A stretch of DNA of 64,000 nt from Mesostigma viride (taxonomy: Eukaryota > Streptophyta > Mesostigmatophyceae > Mesostigmatales > Mesostigmataceae): assembly GCA_009746045.1 (NCBI GenBank), contig RPFO01001021.1:542616-606615 (forward strand), written 5' to 3'. Below, piece by piece: positions 24,001 through 34,779 of the stretch. Made by a program: the position numbers and the translations under genes. The notes beneath the pieces are model-generated. The model was not told the DNA's origin and ran no database searches. It was given only the letters and a program-made list of their open reading frames with translations. The stretch's first letter is position 1. Each line of letters opens with the position of its first letter.

Positions 24001-25520
24001 ATGTAAAACCAGCACAGGCTTGACAAGGCAAAATATAGACAGAGAGATTCGACAGAAGCACTCTTTTGCCATAGACAAGAATCGAGATGGAGACCGACCA
24101 GACAGGAGTACTCGTCTTTTGCCACAGACAAGATGGCTCGCCCCCTGCTTGATGCACGGGTACGCGTGTGTGCACACACCCGGTTCCAGTATAGTGCACA
24201 CACCCGGTTCCAGTATAGTACGGTTCCAGAATAGTACGGACCCAGTACAGCCACCCCCTGTATACACTTATGTATCGACAGATGCAGCAACCGGTGGCCT
24301 CCCCAAAGCTGGGGATGAGGCATGCCGTGCCCAGCATATGCTGTCACGCTAGATACCCCCCCCCCCCCCCCCCCCCATGCCCCGCACGTGCCTGCAGGTG
24401 GCCGTTGGACAGCCCGACCCCTGGCTGGAACGGCACGTCCACCAGCGTTGTGCAGCCGGTCAGCACCGCCTCGTTGGTCTCTGTGTCCGCCGCCGTGATG
24501 TCCTGGTGAGCAAGATAGGGGGGGGGGGGAGAGGCGCGTGCGTGTGTGTGTTTTTGGGAGGGGTACAAGAGGCTCATGATGTCCTGATGAGAAAGGGGGG
24601 GGGGCGGGGGGGCGGGAGGGGCAGCAGGCAAGAAGATGGCCCAGGGGAGGGGGGAATACAAGGCCGTGGCTTAGGGGAGGGGGAGGGAGGAGGGGTGGGG
24701 GAAGGGATGGATGCAAGAAATGGCGAATGGAGGGGGTAAATGCATGAAGTGGCTCAGGGGAGGTGGGTGATGCAAGCGGATGGCCAAGGGGAGGAAAGGA
24801 ATGCAAGACCGTGGCCCAGGGGACGGGGGGTGCCATGGCTTAGGGAAGGGGATGAATGCAACAAATGCCCAGGGGAGGAGGAAGGGGAGTGTGCAAAACA
24901 TGGCCAAGAGGAGGGGGGCGGATGCAAGTTGTCCCGGGTTGAGGGCACATATATGGGAAGAAACAGGCACGTCAAGGCATGCGGAACATCCGGGAGAGAA
25001 ACAATGGTAGCTAGATGGGCATATTGCTGTAGGGTCATAGGGACACTACCGCACATGGATGACAGACAAGAAGACCGGGAATCTATTTTCTTTGTGGATT
25101 CTGCTTGTAGGGGTACATATCTAAGAGGCAGGGCTTGCTTACCGCGAGCTCCGTTTTCTTCCCACGATTCATCAAGTCCGCCACAACGGCGGCGGTCAGC
25201 AGCAACGCGGGGACGTAGAACCAGTGCCAGGCGGTCAGCGCTGCGGGCCATGGGGCCGCGGCGACGGATTTGCCGGAAGCTTTTGCGGCGTGTTGCCCGA
25301 GATCTACAGCGGGTAAGCTTAATGCCGCAGAGATCCTTGGTGGAAGGTGAATGCCAGCAATGCCATGTACCCTGCCAAAGCCAGGACTGAGTCCGAAACT
25401 TTTTGATAGCTGCTTCCTGTATCGAAGAGGAAGGGGTCTCAAGATCGAAGTCGCGGTTACTCTGCCGGGACATGCCACCGGCACCAACCCAATTTCCGGG
25501 CGCAGGAGTAGGGTTGCCAT
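15033..25520 (-). CDS. EMB8/YheT-like alpha/beta-hydrolase fold protein, nucleophile Ser replaced by Gly (12 exons, 496 aa)
   Basis: Exons (minus): 25520-25143, 24502-24392, 22305-22095, 21143-21077, 20525-20411, 19830-19744, 18834-18769, 18086-17987, 16939-16854, 16127-16050, 15272-15189, 15140-15033; all phases close. The N-terminus is basic and hydroxylated, like a transit peptide, followed by a hydrophobic helix (about 100-115). Family landmarks run in order: LSNGHLQT (157-164), CPDGGFLALDW, LMLLPG, VVVNSRGCGKSP, GFGFGAN (286-292), TYLGEEG, ISNPFD, TSLREFDEAIT, DDYYDSAS, VVVPTLCLQARDDP (D410/D411) and EAGGHAGW (H440). The elbow is normally G-x-S-x-G, but residue 288 is Gly, so ester hydrolysis by the usual mechanism is unlikely. 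A C-terminal hydrophobic segment follows. Intron 2 appears to start GC (CAG|GCACGT); intron 11 is only 48 bp. Confidence 0.9.
16263..16455. repeat. Minisatellite in EMB8-like intron 9
   Basis: Imperfect units built on AGCAGGGCATGTGTGGCACTT pass into units with CACATGGCAGAGTGTGAG. Confidence 0.85.
18625..18780. repeat. Minisatellite in EMB8-like intron 7
   Basis: Units of about 35 bp with the core CAAGAGGGGGTGCTTCTCAC reach to the exon 7 donor at 18768; the last unit includes the splice site (CTCCTCACCGTG). Confidence 0.85.
19185..19655. repeat. 34-bp minisatellite in EMB8-like intron 6
   Basis: About 13 copies of a 34-bp unit with the core AGTATATAACCTGAGTATGG, with scattered substitutions that make each copy distinguishable. 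Confidence 0.95.
19925..20095. repeat. 37-bp minisatellite in EMB8-like intron 5
   Basis: About four to five copies of a 37-bp unit with the core ACTATAGCACTCCATATGGC. Confidence 0.9.
22688..23757. repeat. 1.07-kb 16-bp minisatellite in EMB8-like intron 2
   Basis: About 67 copies of the unit CATGAACACTCCGCCC (C), 16 bp. The main variation is T or C in the fourth position (CATGAAC or CACGAAC), with occasional CTGCCC. Because 16 is not a multiple of 3, all three minus frames read through as the same GAECSWGGVFMGRSVH-type polymer. Flanking exons and phase show that the array is intronic. Confidence 0.97.
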
Positions 25521-26885
25521 TGTAGAAACCCGAGCCTTAGCGACACGCCTTGGATTTATCTACACGGCATGACCATGTCTAGTGCTTGTTTTCAAGAGTT
25601 CAAAGCACTACTCCTCCATTCACCTTGAATTGTTTATGGTGCACGGCTGATCCCATAAATATGTTTGTCACGGCCAGATCGTGGTCTGAATCGAGAAACA
25701 CTTCCTCACTGTCGGCGGACATCCCCAGAACTCACCAGATTCCGTGAGCTTGCGCCCAAAGCACGCCAAGAAATCATGGCATATGATTAGGCCCATGGCG
25801 TAGGCGCTGCCAAGCGTCTTTTCGCGTCATGATATAGGATGATGTCTGCCGCGTCGGACATGAAAACCATTACAGTAACACCATCGATTGTTTTTGGACC
25901 TCAATGCAGATATCCCGCCGTTGGGCATGCGTTCATGCTAGCCGTTGGCGGGGGGAGAATCGAGCGCGAGACGGCCACAAGAGAAACTGGCGCGAGGGAA
26001 ATTCGCGCGAGCGATTTAATATTCCCGCCATCAAGCTCGACTCAGCAGTGGGTATGTACTACATAATAATACGGCTTTCTGAGTATTAAATAGTATCAAC
26101 CCATATGAGGTCCACGGAATTTTGGATTTCGATTCCCGAGTTGAGCATAGGGTCGGCCCGGTGCTGCCAACTGGCAGTCATGACAACAGATGACAACTGC
26201 CTTGCCGAATGCTGAACCGGGTCTGCTTGCTCAGTTCACAGTTCAGTTCATCAGGCGGAGCCAATTTTCGGAAGAACCGTCAGGTTCGCCAGAATTGGCG
26301 AAGCTTATAAGGCCGTACACGTGAGAAAACATAGGAATAGGGGATGAAAATCCGTCAATCCATCCATACATACATCCATCCATACATACATCCACCGAAT
26401 TTGTCCCGAATTTGCAAGCATAAGGGTGAGGTTCTTCCGAAAATTGGCTCCGCCGTAGAGTTTCAACGGGCAAGTTGCAAACACGCACGTTACTTGATAT
26501 TTCGGTCCCACGCGTACTGTGGCCTTGCCACACTGGAAATCTGGAATACACAGGCTCCGGGCCACGCGTCGCCCAGAATGTGCATCGCCATGTCGCCAAT
26601 GTCAATTTTTAGAGAAATGGACGTGTGCATCACAGTTTTCAGCCAACCCAACGGGAAGACTCCGAGACTGTACTGTAGGTCAAGCCGGCACAGGACCAAA
26701 TACAGGTATGGACTGTGTTTCAGGCACATGCGACTATTACAAAATGCGCGCGTGCCCGTGCCCAAGTCGGACATGCGTGCTATTGTCTGCAATTCCCGCA
26801 GTGCCCACGGGCAGGAAGCCGGAGGCGTATCGAGTTCACGCCGCCCGGAACAGCTGCGGTTTCCTTAAAGCCATCTCTGCTGAAA
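25521..26885. promoter_or_regulatory. Divergent intergenic region, EMB8-like / secreted protein
   Basis: It separates two start codons on opposite strands and must hold both promoters. I saw no convincing TATA element. It contains a small TIR element (26254-26454). Confidence 0.5.
26254..26454. mobile_element. 201-bp MITE with 25-bp perfect TIRs
   Basis: GGCGGAGCCAATTTTCGGAA plus GAACC at 26254-26278 is exactly inverted at 26430-26454. The interior has a CATACATCCATC simple repeat. No clear target-site duplication is visible. It lies 432 bp upstream of the secreted-protein start codon. Confidence 0.8.
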
Positions 26886-29800
26886 ATGGCGACCATGATG
26901 CGAATTGGTGGCATCGTCCTCTTCAGTTTTTTGTGCGCCGCCGTGCTACAGGCTGAGGCGACGGACCTTGAGTCCGCGTTGGCTCCGTTTTCAGGACCTG
27001 CGCTCGCGGACCCGATGGCAAAGGATAGCAGCCCACCGAAAACCGAGAAGCTGACGGAAGCGTGGGCGCAATACTTTTGGGATGGAAGATACCCGGCGTC
27101 GCGCTTCCTTACGGGAATGAAGGTGGAGACAATGCCCGACGCACCTCCTTGTAGGGACTCCCTCAAAGGAACCCCCGAGAAGTACTTTCTCCCTGTCGAT
27201 CCTTACAAGGGAGAGACCATTATGAGTAAGTGCCTTATGAATTTACTACATGGCGCATTCCCGCAATGCCCGACATTTTTACCTGACCAAGCACCAGTCG
27301 TAAACGGGCAGTGCTTTTCATGCGGGACGTAATCCAGGCAGTTCCGAGGTAGCCTTCGCTGATGTCTGCGTTTTCGGAATCCGTTACTCCCGTGCTGGCT
27401 CGCGTCCTTTTGTGTGGTGGTACGAATCGTGCCATCTCCTTCTTCATGACGACGGCGGCATCAACCTTTTCATCTCATGCGGGCTCAGCTTTCAAGGACG
27501 AGGGAAATGTCCGCGTGTCGCTGCGCGGCGGCAAGAAGATTTTCCTGGTGCGTCCTGGGCCTGCTCTGATTTCACAGCCAAGTGGCGATGAAGTTTGAGT
27601 TGGGGGGTCTGCTAACATCTGTAATGGTTCTGGCTAGGCGAGCCTGGTTGTATGCGGTGGTTTATGTGCTGGAGGACGCGTTCCCGACATTTTCTTATAG
27701 TAGTATAGCCTTGACCGCGTTAAGTTGCGTATTTAAAGGTTGCGTTACCGCGTTAAGTTGCGACGCCGAAGTTTGGGCGGCGACCGCAACTTAGGCATGG
27801 GTGCCATCGCAACTTAACCAGTAATGACTCAATTTGTAGGTGTTGGGCCATTTTTGGCAGCGCAGGAGGCCACTTTTTGCCATGTCCGGACCCGCTATAT
27901 GTAATTGTAGGTGGCAAAATACGCCAGCTCCATTGGCGTGCAGACTTCCCCGCCTCCTGGATTAGTCAAAAAATGCGAATGCAACCTTACATTTCCACTA
28001 ATTTGCAGCATGCGGACGATGGACTGCGGTACATACTGATCCAAGAGCATGCACTATGCAGGCCGCCTGTAATTGAGACCACTCGCCGGGACTCACCAAC
28101 ATCATGCCGCAAGCACACATTTGTGGTGTAAGACGCAGGCACTACCGGGTGGCTTCCTGGTCGGGCGGGCGGCGTGTATCAGATTGCAGCCCGCCGGAGC
28201 CTTTCTCACAAGATACCATTGGTCTGGAAAATGGACTTCGGGCGGCTTTGATGCTGTGCACAGCTGACAGCTGGGTTGGGCTTGACGGGAGCTGTCGAAC
28301 TCCATACGGAAGTCCGTCAGAGGAGGAGGGGGTGGGCTGCTAGCCTAATTCTACCGCTAAGTTGCGTTACCGCTTTAAGTTGCGACGCCGAATTTTCGGT
28401 GTCGATTGCAACTCAACGCGGTAATGACTGTAGTCCACGTTGCATGAGGACTGACGTGGTGACCCTTGTTCCCATGGCGCCTGGCACTTGTCATTTGCCC
28501 GCGGTGCATTTGCCGGCGTGCAGCCCAAGTCACCCAACCGATTCTACGACTCGTTCTATGTCTCCAGCAACGGGTGAGTGGGGCCTGATACGATCAGGCC
28601 CTTGTATTGCCAGCAACAGGCGAGTGACACAGGTTTCTTCGTCAGAGGAAATTCAGCAAAGGGAGACCGCACATAGGCCATGTCCGACTTACCGCCCATC
28701 CATGCACCCTAATTGACCACGCGCCTGGTACACTGTTGGTATGTGGATTGCTTCTGTCTTATCACGGTGTTAGCCCGCTTACTAGACGTTTTTGGCCCAT
28801 CGGTCGTGCCCTGCGGATGCATCATTCGTGCCCGGACGTGCGGCACAGTGAAATCCGCCCTCACTGGCTCTGTGTTGCGGAAGGTCGAATTCCTTCTAGC
28901 ACGTATGTCCCCTCGTCACCGTCACAAGTTGCTGGTATAAGGCCTTATAGTTTCTCAAGCCGCAGGTATTTAGCAGAATTACCCTCTTTGCCCAGGAATA
29001 AACTTCCACACCCCCTCTCCCGTCGTGTTTTCCCGCTCCTATCCGTTAACCCGCATCTCTGGCCCCCGTCTCTTTTGCCTTGCCAGCCCCGAGATGTTGT
29101 CAAGGCAACGGGTCATGACGTGAGAGGATTCAATCACGCTTGTGACCGTTCATGCGCTGTCGGGCGCACTAATCCTATCATCTGCACGCGCCACCCCTAC
29201 ACACCATGCCCCACGATGTTGACCCCACGTACCCGCTACTGTAGCATCTTCCTGGGGCCACCCTGGCTGTGTGTAGCATACTACTGCTTTGCAAGGCAAA
29301 CCCTGAGAAGGGTGTGGGCTTTGCTTCTTCCAGTTGGCTAGCTTGGAATACCGATGTCGGACAATCACGCGGAAGAACACGCACCATTGCCTGTTGCCAC
29401 CATCTCCCCCTTGCCCCTTAACAACCCCCCCTTCCCGACCAGGTTCGTCACCTTTGGGAGCGACCCCAAGGATCGAGACTTCATCCCTATTCTGCCCGCC
29501 CACTGGCAGGACGTGCGCATGTCGGTGCTCTTCACCGACCTCTTCCCCCGCAACGGCGGCAAGGTCACGTGGCAGCAGCTGGAGGACAAGGTGGTCGTCA
29601 GCTGGGTCGATGTGCCCATGTTCTTCGAAATCCCTGGGTACGTGGCCACCTGGCGCGTTGGTCATCGCCCCCTGTGTGTGGGGCCAGGGTGTTGTTGATC
29701 AGCCCTGGGGTGTGCACCCAGGGTGCTGGCATGTCTGCGTGTAGGTTCGTTTGATGGGAGGTCGCGATGGAACCCCTTCCCACCTGTTGCATCCTGTTGC

Positions 29801-30657
29801 AAGGATTGGTCGCATCCTGACTGTACAGGCTGCAGTTCCCGAGTCATCCTCCATCGGCCACCTGTACAATCGCCAACGGCTCGCTAACGGAGGATTACCC
29901 GGCCGCTGGGACCTGTACATATTGGCGTCCAACCCATCCCGGGGAGTCTGCGCAGGTGTATATGTATATGTACATGCTGCGCAAGTGGGTGTACGGCATA
30001 CCCTCCGCCTGCTTTGTCCGTGTCCTGCTTGGTCAGCCCCCTGCTTTTGAGCGAGTGCCATGTTGATGGATGTGAGGTGAGAGATACCACATCAAAAGAA
30101 AGGTGGGGAAAAAAGCCAATCCCACAGCAGCTATGTTGCAAGCCTCTCTGTTTACGAACACCGCCGACGGTGATGGGGCGGCGAGGATGTTTTACCATTC
30201 GGGTGGGAGCATCAGCAGCCAAGTGGTATCCCATAGCGCACCAGCGCTTGTTTGCGAGAGGGCCGTCGCGGGCCTGTAGGCGTGGGTAAGTAACCCGATG
30301 CTAGTGGGTCGTGCCGTGTGTCTTCGTAGTGCTTGGAGGTCTCAATGCCTTATGTGGGTGTGGGTGTGTTCTCACTTGCGTGCTGGCAGGGCGCCGAGGA
30401 ATATGTTCCAGGTGATCTTCTATGATTCGGGCAAGGTTGATTTCGCGTGGGCCAGCGTGTCCGCCAGCATCGCCATCGTCGGGGAGTCGTACGGGCATCC
30501 GGCACGGCGGTTTGGGAAGGAGACCGGCGAGTTTGGCGGGATCCGGGAGCTGGAGTGGTGCAGGCCACAGGACCAGTGGGAAACCCCCAGCTCGCCCCCC
30601 CCCGATGGTGGCGGCAAGGGAGATAACAAGGGCGGCAAGGATAACAAAGGAAAATAA
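26886..30657 (+). CDS. Secreted protein with nidogen-like (NIDO-type) beta domain (5 exons, 303 aa)
   Basis: Exons: 26886-27225, 27489-27547, 28524-28573, 29443-29637, 30390-30657. Phases (1, 0, 2, 2) agree and total 304 codons including stop. Residues 1-25 are a clear signal peptide (hydrophobic IGGIVLFSFLCAAVL, AEA cleavage-like end). After a linker with one CRD segment, about 114-245 read like the extracellular beta-sandwich of nidogen-type and bacterial adhesin proteins: FYDSFYVSSNGFVTFG, then WQDVRMSVLFTDLFPRNGG, VVVSWVDVPMF (200-210) and RNMFQVIFYDSGKVDF (218-233). The C-terminus is Gly/Lys/Asp-rich (KGDNKGGKDNKGK), a charged linker-like tail. Exon 3 could instead start at 28530. The fold assignment is by pattern only; role, perhaps cell surface or matrix, is inferred. 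Confidence 0.75.
27713..27830. repeat. Imperfect palindromic repeat in intron 2 of the secreted-protein gene
   Basis: GCGTTAAGTTGCGACGCCGA is followed by inverted GGCGACCGCAACTTA-type arms; it is related to 28366-28424. Confidence 0.6.
28366..28424. repeat. Long hairpin repeat in intron 2 of the secreted-protein gene
   Basis: Arms GTTACCGCTTTAAGTTGCGA / TTGCAACTCAACGCGGTAA and CGCCGAA / TTCGGTG meet around a two-base spacer, making a near-perfect hairpin of about 27 bp per arm. It resembles a foldback MITE remnant, in the same intron as the copy at 27.7 kb. Confidence 0.7.
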
Positions 30658-31300
30658 GGATGGCCCTTGAGGACCTTAAGGATAAGAGGGCATACCTAGA
30701 GAGATGTGGCTGATTTATAAACACCGATCCGGTTTGGCTCGATCGGTAGAGGTCTGACGAACGGCATGGTTGAGAGGAGGGACGGGTGGGGAGACCCGCC
30801 GCGACCGGTAGTCGAGAGATTCCAAAGTCCGCTCAGGGCTGTTGTTGTGGCATTCACATGTAACAAGTTTTTGCACACTGTCTTTGATGCGGGGCTTTGA
30901 ATGGACTCCGTTGAGTGTCCCAGGGCAGACTTGAACTAGGAGTAGAGGTTGTGGTGGGTGGACTGGCGGAGATGGTTGAGCAGGAAGGAAAGATGCGGGC
31001 CGTGCAGCATATGCACAACGTACCTGAACAGAACAACATCGTCTGCAAGCAACGGGAAAATCTCCTGTGCACACGTTTGCTTTCCACGGTCCTGAAGTCG
31101 ATCACTTTCAGTTTCACAGTGCTGTATAGAAGGTTCGATGTGTGTGTGCAAGGATTCGACTTCCCTGGCATGAGCTGGCCACGAAAAGCAGCTTCCACAC
31201 AGCTTAGTATTCTATTTATTTTTTTGCACTAAATTTTGCTCAGACAACTCTTCCTGGACGCATGGCGTTCCAATGTTGTGGAATTGATTAATTAAAATCA
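30658..31300. other. 3' flank, no gene seen
   Basis: Downstream of the secreted-protein stop. No frame here has coding character or splice support. Confidence 0.4.
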
Positions 31301-31304
31301 AAAC

Positions 31305-31330
31305 ACGTGCTCCCGTTGGGGAGTCACGGA
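31305..31330 (-). repeat. LINE-type 3' hairpin (inverted)
   Basis: Arms GTGCTCCC / GGGGAGTCAC enclose GTTG (CAAC on the other strand) at 31307-31327, beside TTAATTAAAATC. Confidence 0.6.
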
Positions 31331-31361
31331 GCACTGGAGTGCTTTTATAGTCCCTGTATAT

Positions 31362-31680
31362 ATCAAGGGTTTAGACAACAAGCGCAGGGCGCGGAAATCG
31401 CGAGAATCCGGACGGGCCATGGGAGCTTGAGCCTGCCGTTATCTTTTCCGCGTACTTTCCTAGTCGTCCAGGATAATAAATATATGAATGGATCGAGATG
31501 GAAATGTGTAGCTTTGTTAATTGAAAGTATCAAGGAGACAACCAGCGCAGGCCAGAAATTGGAAGAATCCGGACCATGGTATAGCTCGAGCCTATCTGCC
31601 GTTATATCTTGTCCGCGTGTCCGAGTCGTTCAGGATGATGAATATGAATGGAGAATGTTAATGTGTAGCCTTCTGCATTG
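31362..31680 (+). repeat. Dispersed repeat R4, two tandem divergent copies
   Basis: Two copies of a unit of about 130 bp (31362-31500 and 31505-31660) with words GAGACAACCAGCGCAGGCCA, GAATCCGGACCATGG, AGCTCGAGCCT and TCAGGATGATGAATATGAATG. Related copies lie at 45.73, 51.69, 52.03 (inverted) and 38.93 kb (inverted, short). No ORF or terminal structure was defined; a SINE or LINE-tail origin is possible. Confidence 0.7.
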
Positions 31681-31689
31681 AAATTTTTG

Positions 31690-34300
31690 CTGGCTTACGT
31701 GTAGAGGTGCGTCGCCTTTGCCCTGATAGTCTGCCGCTGGTTTTTATTTTTGTCGACTATATCAAGGCCTTTGACATGGTCCTCTTTGGGCCATCCTCGC
31801 TCTGGATGGGGTACCACCAGCGTTTATTGCTGCCATTCGTCGACTGTATGATGAGGGCTCACAGGCAGTAGTGCCGGCGGACTGCGGAAGGCACCACCCC
31901 AGCCACCATATTCCTGTCACGTCCGTGATCATTTACGTCCGTGCACTCAAGAAGTTACGCGATTGCTGTAATCGGAATCGTTACGTCCGACGTTTGGTTG
32001 GTTCCGATTCAGTATAGGCCGCAGGCTTTGTTCCTTGGGCCGGTGTGGAGCGCCGCGCCGGAAAGGCCTGAATTTCTAGAGTGACAGTCTTAGGTGACCT
32101 GACTTAGGTTCGGGCGCAAGACTTTGGGGCGCAAAGCCTTGGTGGCTTGCGCAATATTCCGGTGCGTGACATTTGGCAGTTATGAATCTTTTGTATTGTC
32201 CAGACGGAATGATGTTCAGTCCATCTGACAAAGCTAGATACGCAGATCGTAGTGTGCGGTGTGTTGGCTCGCACGTGGCTGTCGAACAGATTTGCTCTGC
32301 ATTTTGCTGGCAGTCTAACTGCACGTCAGGCGGCTTGCTGGCAGATGCGACAGCGCATGGATGCCGGGATTTTTGGAGGTATTTAGGAGCACAGCAGCGG
32401 CCATGATGGTCGTTGTTCGCTCGTTACTCTCCCTCACAACTTGGTGTTGTCGTCAAGGGGTTTAATAGTGGAACAATCCGGAGCAGCCCCCGAGAGTGGT
32501 TGCAATGAGTAATTGTCATGAGATTGGTTGACGGAAGTGATAACTGTTTGGTTTCGTCAAGATGATGTGTGTATTGTGGGCGAGACTCGGGAAGGAACCC
32601 GGTCGTCGTTGGCCAGTGAGCCATAGCTGGGGTAAGCGGGATAGGTAGACAGGATAGGGGGTGCTAAAGGACACTGCCAGCCGTAAGCCAAGCGGAGCAG
32701 TGTGGCGTCACCCGAGGCCTGCTAGGTTATCAAGAACCGCTTAGCCTTATTTGGACAGTGACGCACAAGTACGACATTATACGACTAGACAACACTTGTA
32801 TTCTTGTCGATGTCTTTTGAAATTAAATGTGAATGGTTTGGTTGCTTTCCAAATATATAAAGCATCATGGTTTTATTCTACACCTGGCTGGCTACGGAAT
32901 TGCCTGTCATGAGGTCGGCGGCCAAGTATGTCCGTGACCTGCATCACACACATGATTACTGCTGATAGTGGATGCATTCAAGTAGCGGTAATGACCAGTC
33001 TAGGATATAATGGCACGCAAACGCGACATTCCCCCTTCACCACGGGGTGTGGCAAGGTTGTGTCCTGTCACCATACAGACCTCTGTTCATAATTGTCGTG
33101 GCTCACGTCATGCCGCGCCAGGCACGTGCGCGCTTTACTGCTCTTACTGAGGGGTTTGAGCCCGGCTTGGACATCCTTAACGAACGCGAGCACGGCGGGG
33201 GTGGCACGGGCTACCGCCTGGCTGACCTGATTTATGCGGACGACACCACCCTCATCGCGCGCCCCGAGCACATTCAGACCTGGCTGGACTGTCTGGGCTT
33301 GGAGGCGAGGGCGGTGGGGTTGGAGATTAGTGTCAAAACTGAGGCGATGGTGATCGGGGCCTCCAGTCGCCCACCGCTGCCGCGCCTGATCGACGGAACG
33401 CAGGTCCCGTTCCGTGACCGCTTCAAACTGCTGGGGAGCATGCATGCTCCCTGACACCGCCGACGATGTGGACGTCCGTGCATATCGGCCTGGCCTGGGC
33501 CAGGCTCTGTTCGCTCAACACCTACTGGCGCTCGATTAGCCGGCCTGGGCGAGCACCGCAAGCGCATGCTCTTCAAGGTCCTCGTCCTCACGGTGCTTAC
33601 GTATGGCCCGCCCATGCAACTAGGCGTGGACACTCACGGACACACTGGCGGCTAATTAAGCTAGACGGCACGGTTTACAGGATGCTCCGACAGGTCCAGA
33701 ATGTAGGGTTTTTCAAGCGTACCTGACATTAGAGTCTTTGTATCAGGGTATGCCTCGTATTTCGGACGAGAGTAGGCAGCATATGATAGCATTTGTAGAA
33801 CATCTTGCTCGCACCAGCCAGCTTCGACACCGCCCTTGGTCTGGCCGGCAGGCCCCCAGCGGCTTGGCCAACCACTGATGGCGGCATATTTCGACCTGGC
33901 CTGGCCCCAAGGACATTCCCAGGAAGCTAGGTAAGCCTGCCATGAACTCATGAACTGTGTACACCCAGATGTTGCCGTGGCCGACCTAGTGGTCCCAGCC
34001 CAGCTAGTTTGGTTGGACACCGCATCCACTCCCTTTCCCTTCTTTGGACTGCCATGCAGAACAAGAAGCTAGAGGTGGAAGAAAATTGTCCAGGCTCACA
34101 CGCCAGCCCCTGTGGGCAAGCCACCCCCCCCCAAGAGGAAGGGGCGTTTTGCTGAGTAGCGTAGGTAGGATTTTCTATACTAGATAGCTTAGAGTTAGGT
34201 TTGGTCGATTATGTGGCTTCTTCCGGGCCCTCCACCCACCCAACATGGAATACATGACCGGGCCCATGACGGAGGCATGTTATAATTTAATTTTACTTTT
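31690..34300 (+). mobile_element. LINE copy L2, reverse transcriptase, interrupted and frameshifted
   Basis: 31735-31910 encodes an RT fragment (VFIFVDYIKAFD-like, then PAFIAAIRRLYDEGSQ in shifted frames). After an insertion at 31915-33028 the same ORF resumes with GCVLSP and LIYADDTTLIARPE (33226-33260), the YADD catalytic motif. The C-terminal part runs with frameshifts to the KRKGRF ending and stop near 34160. A degenerate 3' hairpin and TTATAATTTAATTT follow at about 34245-34300. It is non-functional. Clade assignment (non-LTR, endonuclease type unknown) needs the missing 5' half. Confidence 0.85.
31915..33028. mobile_element. Solo-LTR-like insertion inside LINE L2
   Basis: Comparison with copy L3 (35.50-35.53 kb) shows that the RT reading CACCACCCC.ACCATTCCCCC is split here by 1114 bp. 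The insert starts TGTCACG, ends CGCGACA (inverted termini), and is flanked by TTCC on both sides (31911-31914 and 33029-33032). TG...CA ends with a 4-bp duplication suit a solo LTR. No coding signal is visible. Confidence 0.6.
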
Positions 34301-34779
34301 AATTTACTTTACGTGTAGAGCGGCTTCTAGATATAACCTAGAGGGTGGGGCGCCGGAAACAGCTTAATTGCTTGATCAGGCCGTGTATTTCGAGCCTAAC
34401 TGGCCGACCGCGGATTGAGTGGATCAGTAGTGGTGATCGAGTGCTCAACACTCCTGATCACCATTGCTGCGATCGCTCTTCCATGCACGTACCATTTACG
34501 AGTAAATACCCGCAAATGGAAAACCACAGTTCTAAAAGGTCTACTAGCTCTAAGTCAGTCATTACGTTAGCCATGTCATGTATGTTTCCAAATGGTGCAT
34601 GGGGCTCGCGCAGCTGTGGGGCTCGCGCCCCCCCCGCCGCCCGCCGCTTCACCCCTGAGACGGCCGGCCGCCCGTCTCAGTCTTGCCGGACCCCCCCCGC
34701 TGTGCCTGCGCCCCCCTCCTCGGCCGCGGACTATACCAAGTCCCCGCACCTTGAAGGAGGGCTGCCTTGCCACCAATTA
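34301..34779. other. Between LINE copies L2 and L3, no gene seen
   Basis: Mostly unassigned; a Pro/Ala-rich open frame at 34.6-34.75 kb probably belongs to the 5' part of L3 or is chance. Confidence 0.4.

Noticed and set aside
22167-24267. ORFs of 415, 533 and 552 aa on the minus strand
   Set aside because: They span the 16-bp array. Family-conserved exons and phases on both sides show that it is an intron.
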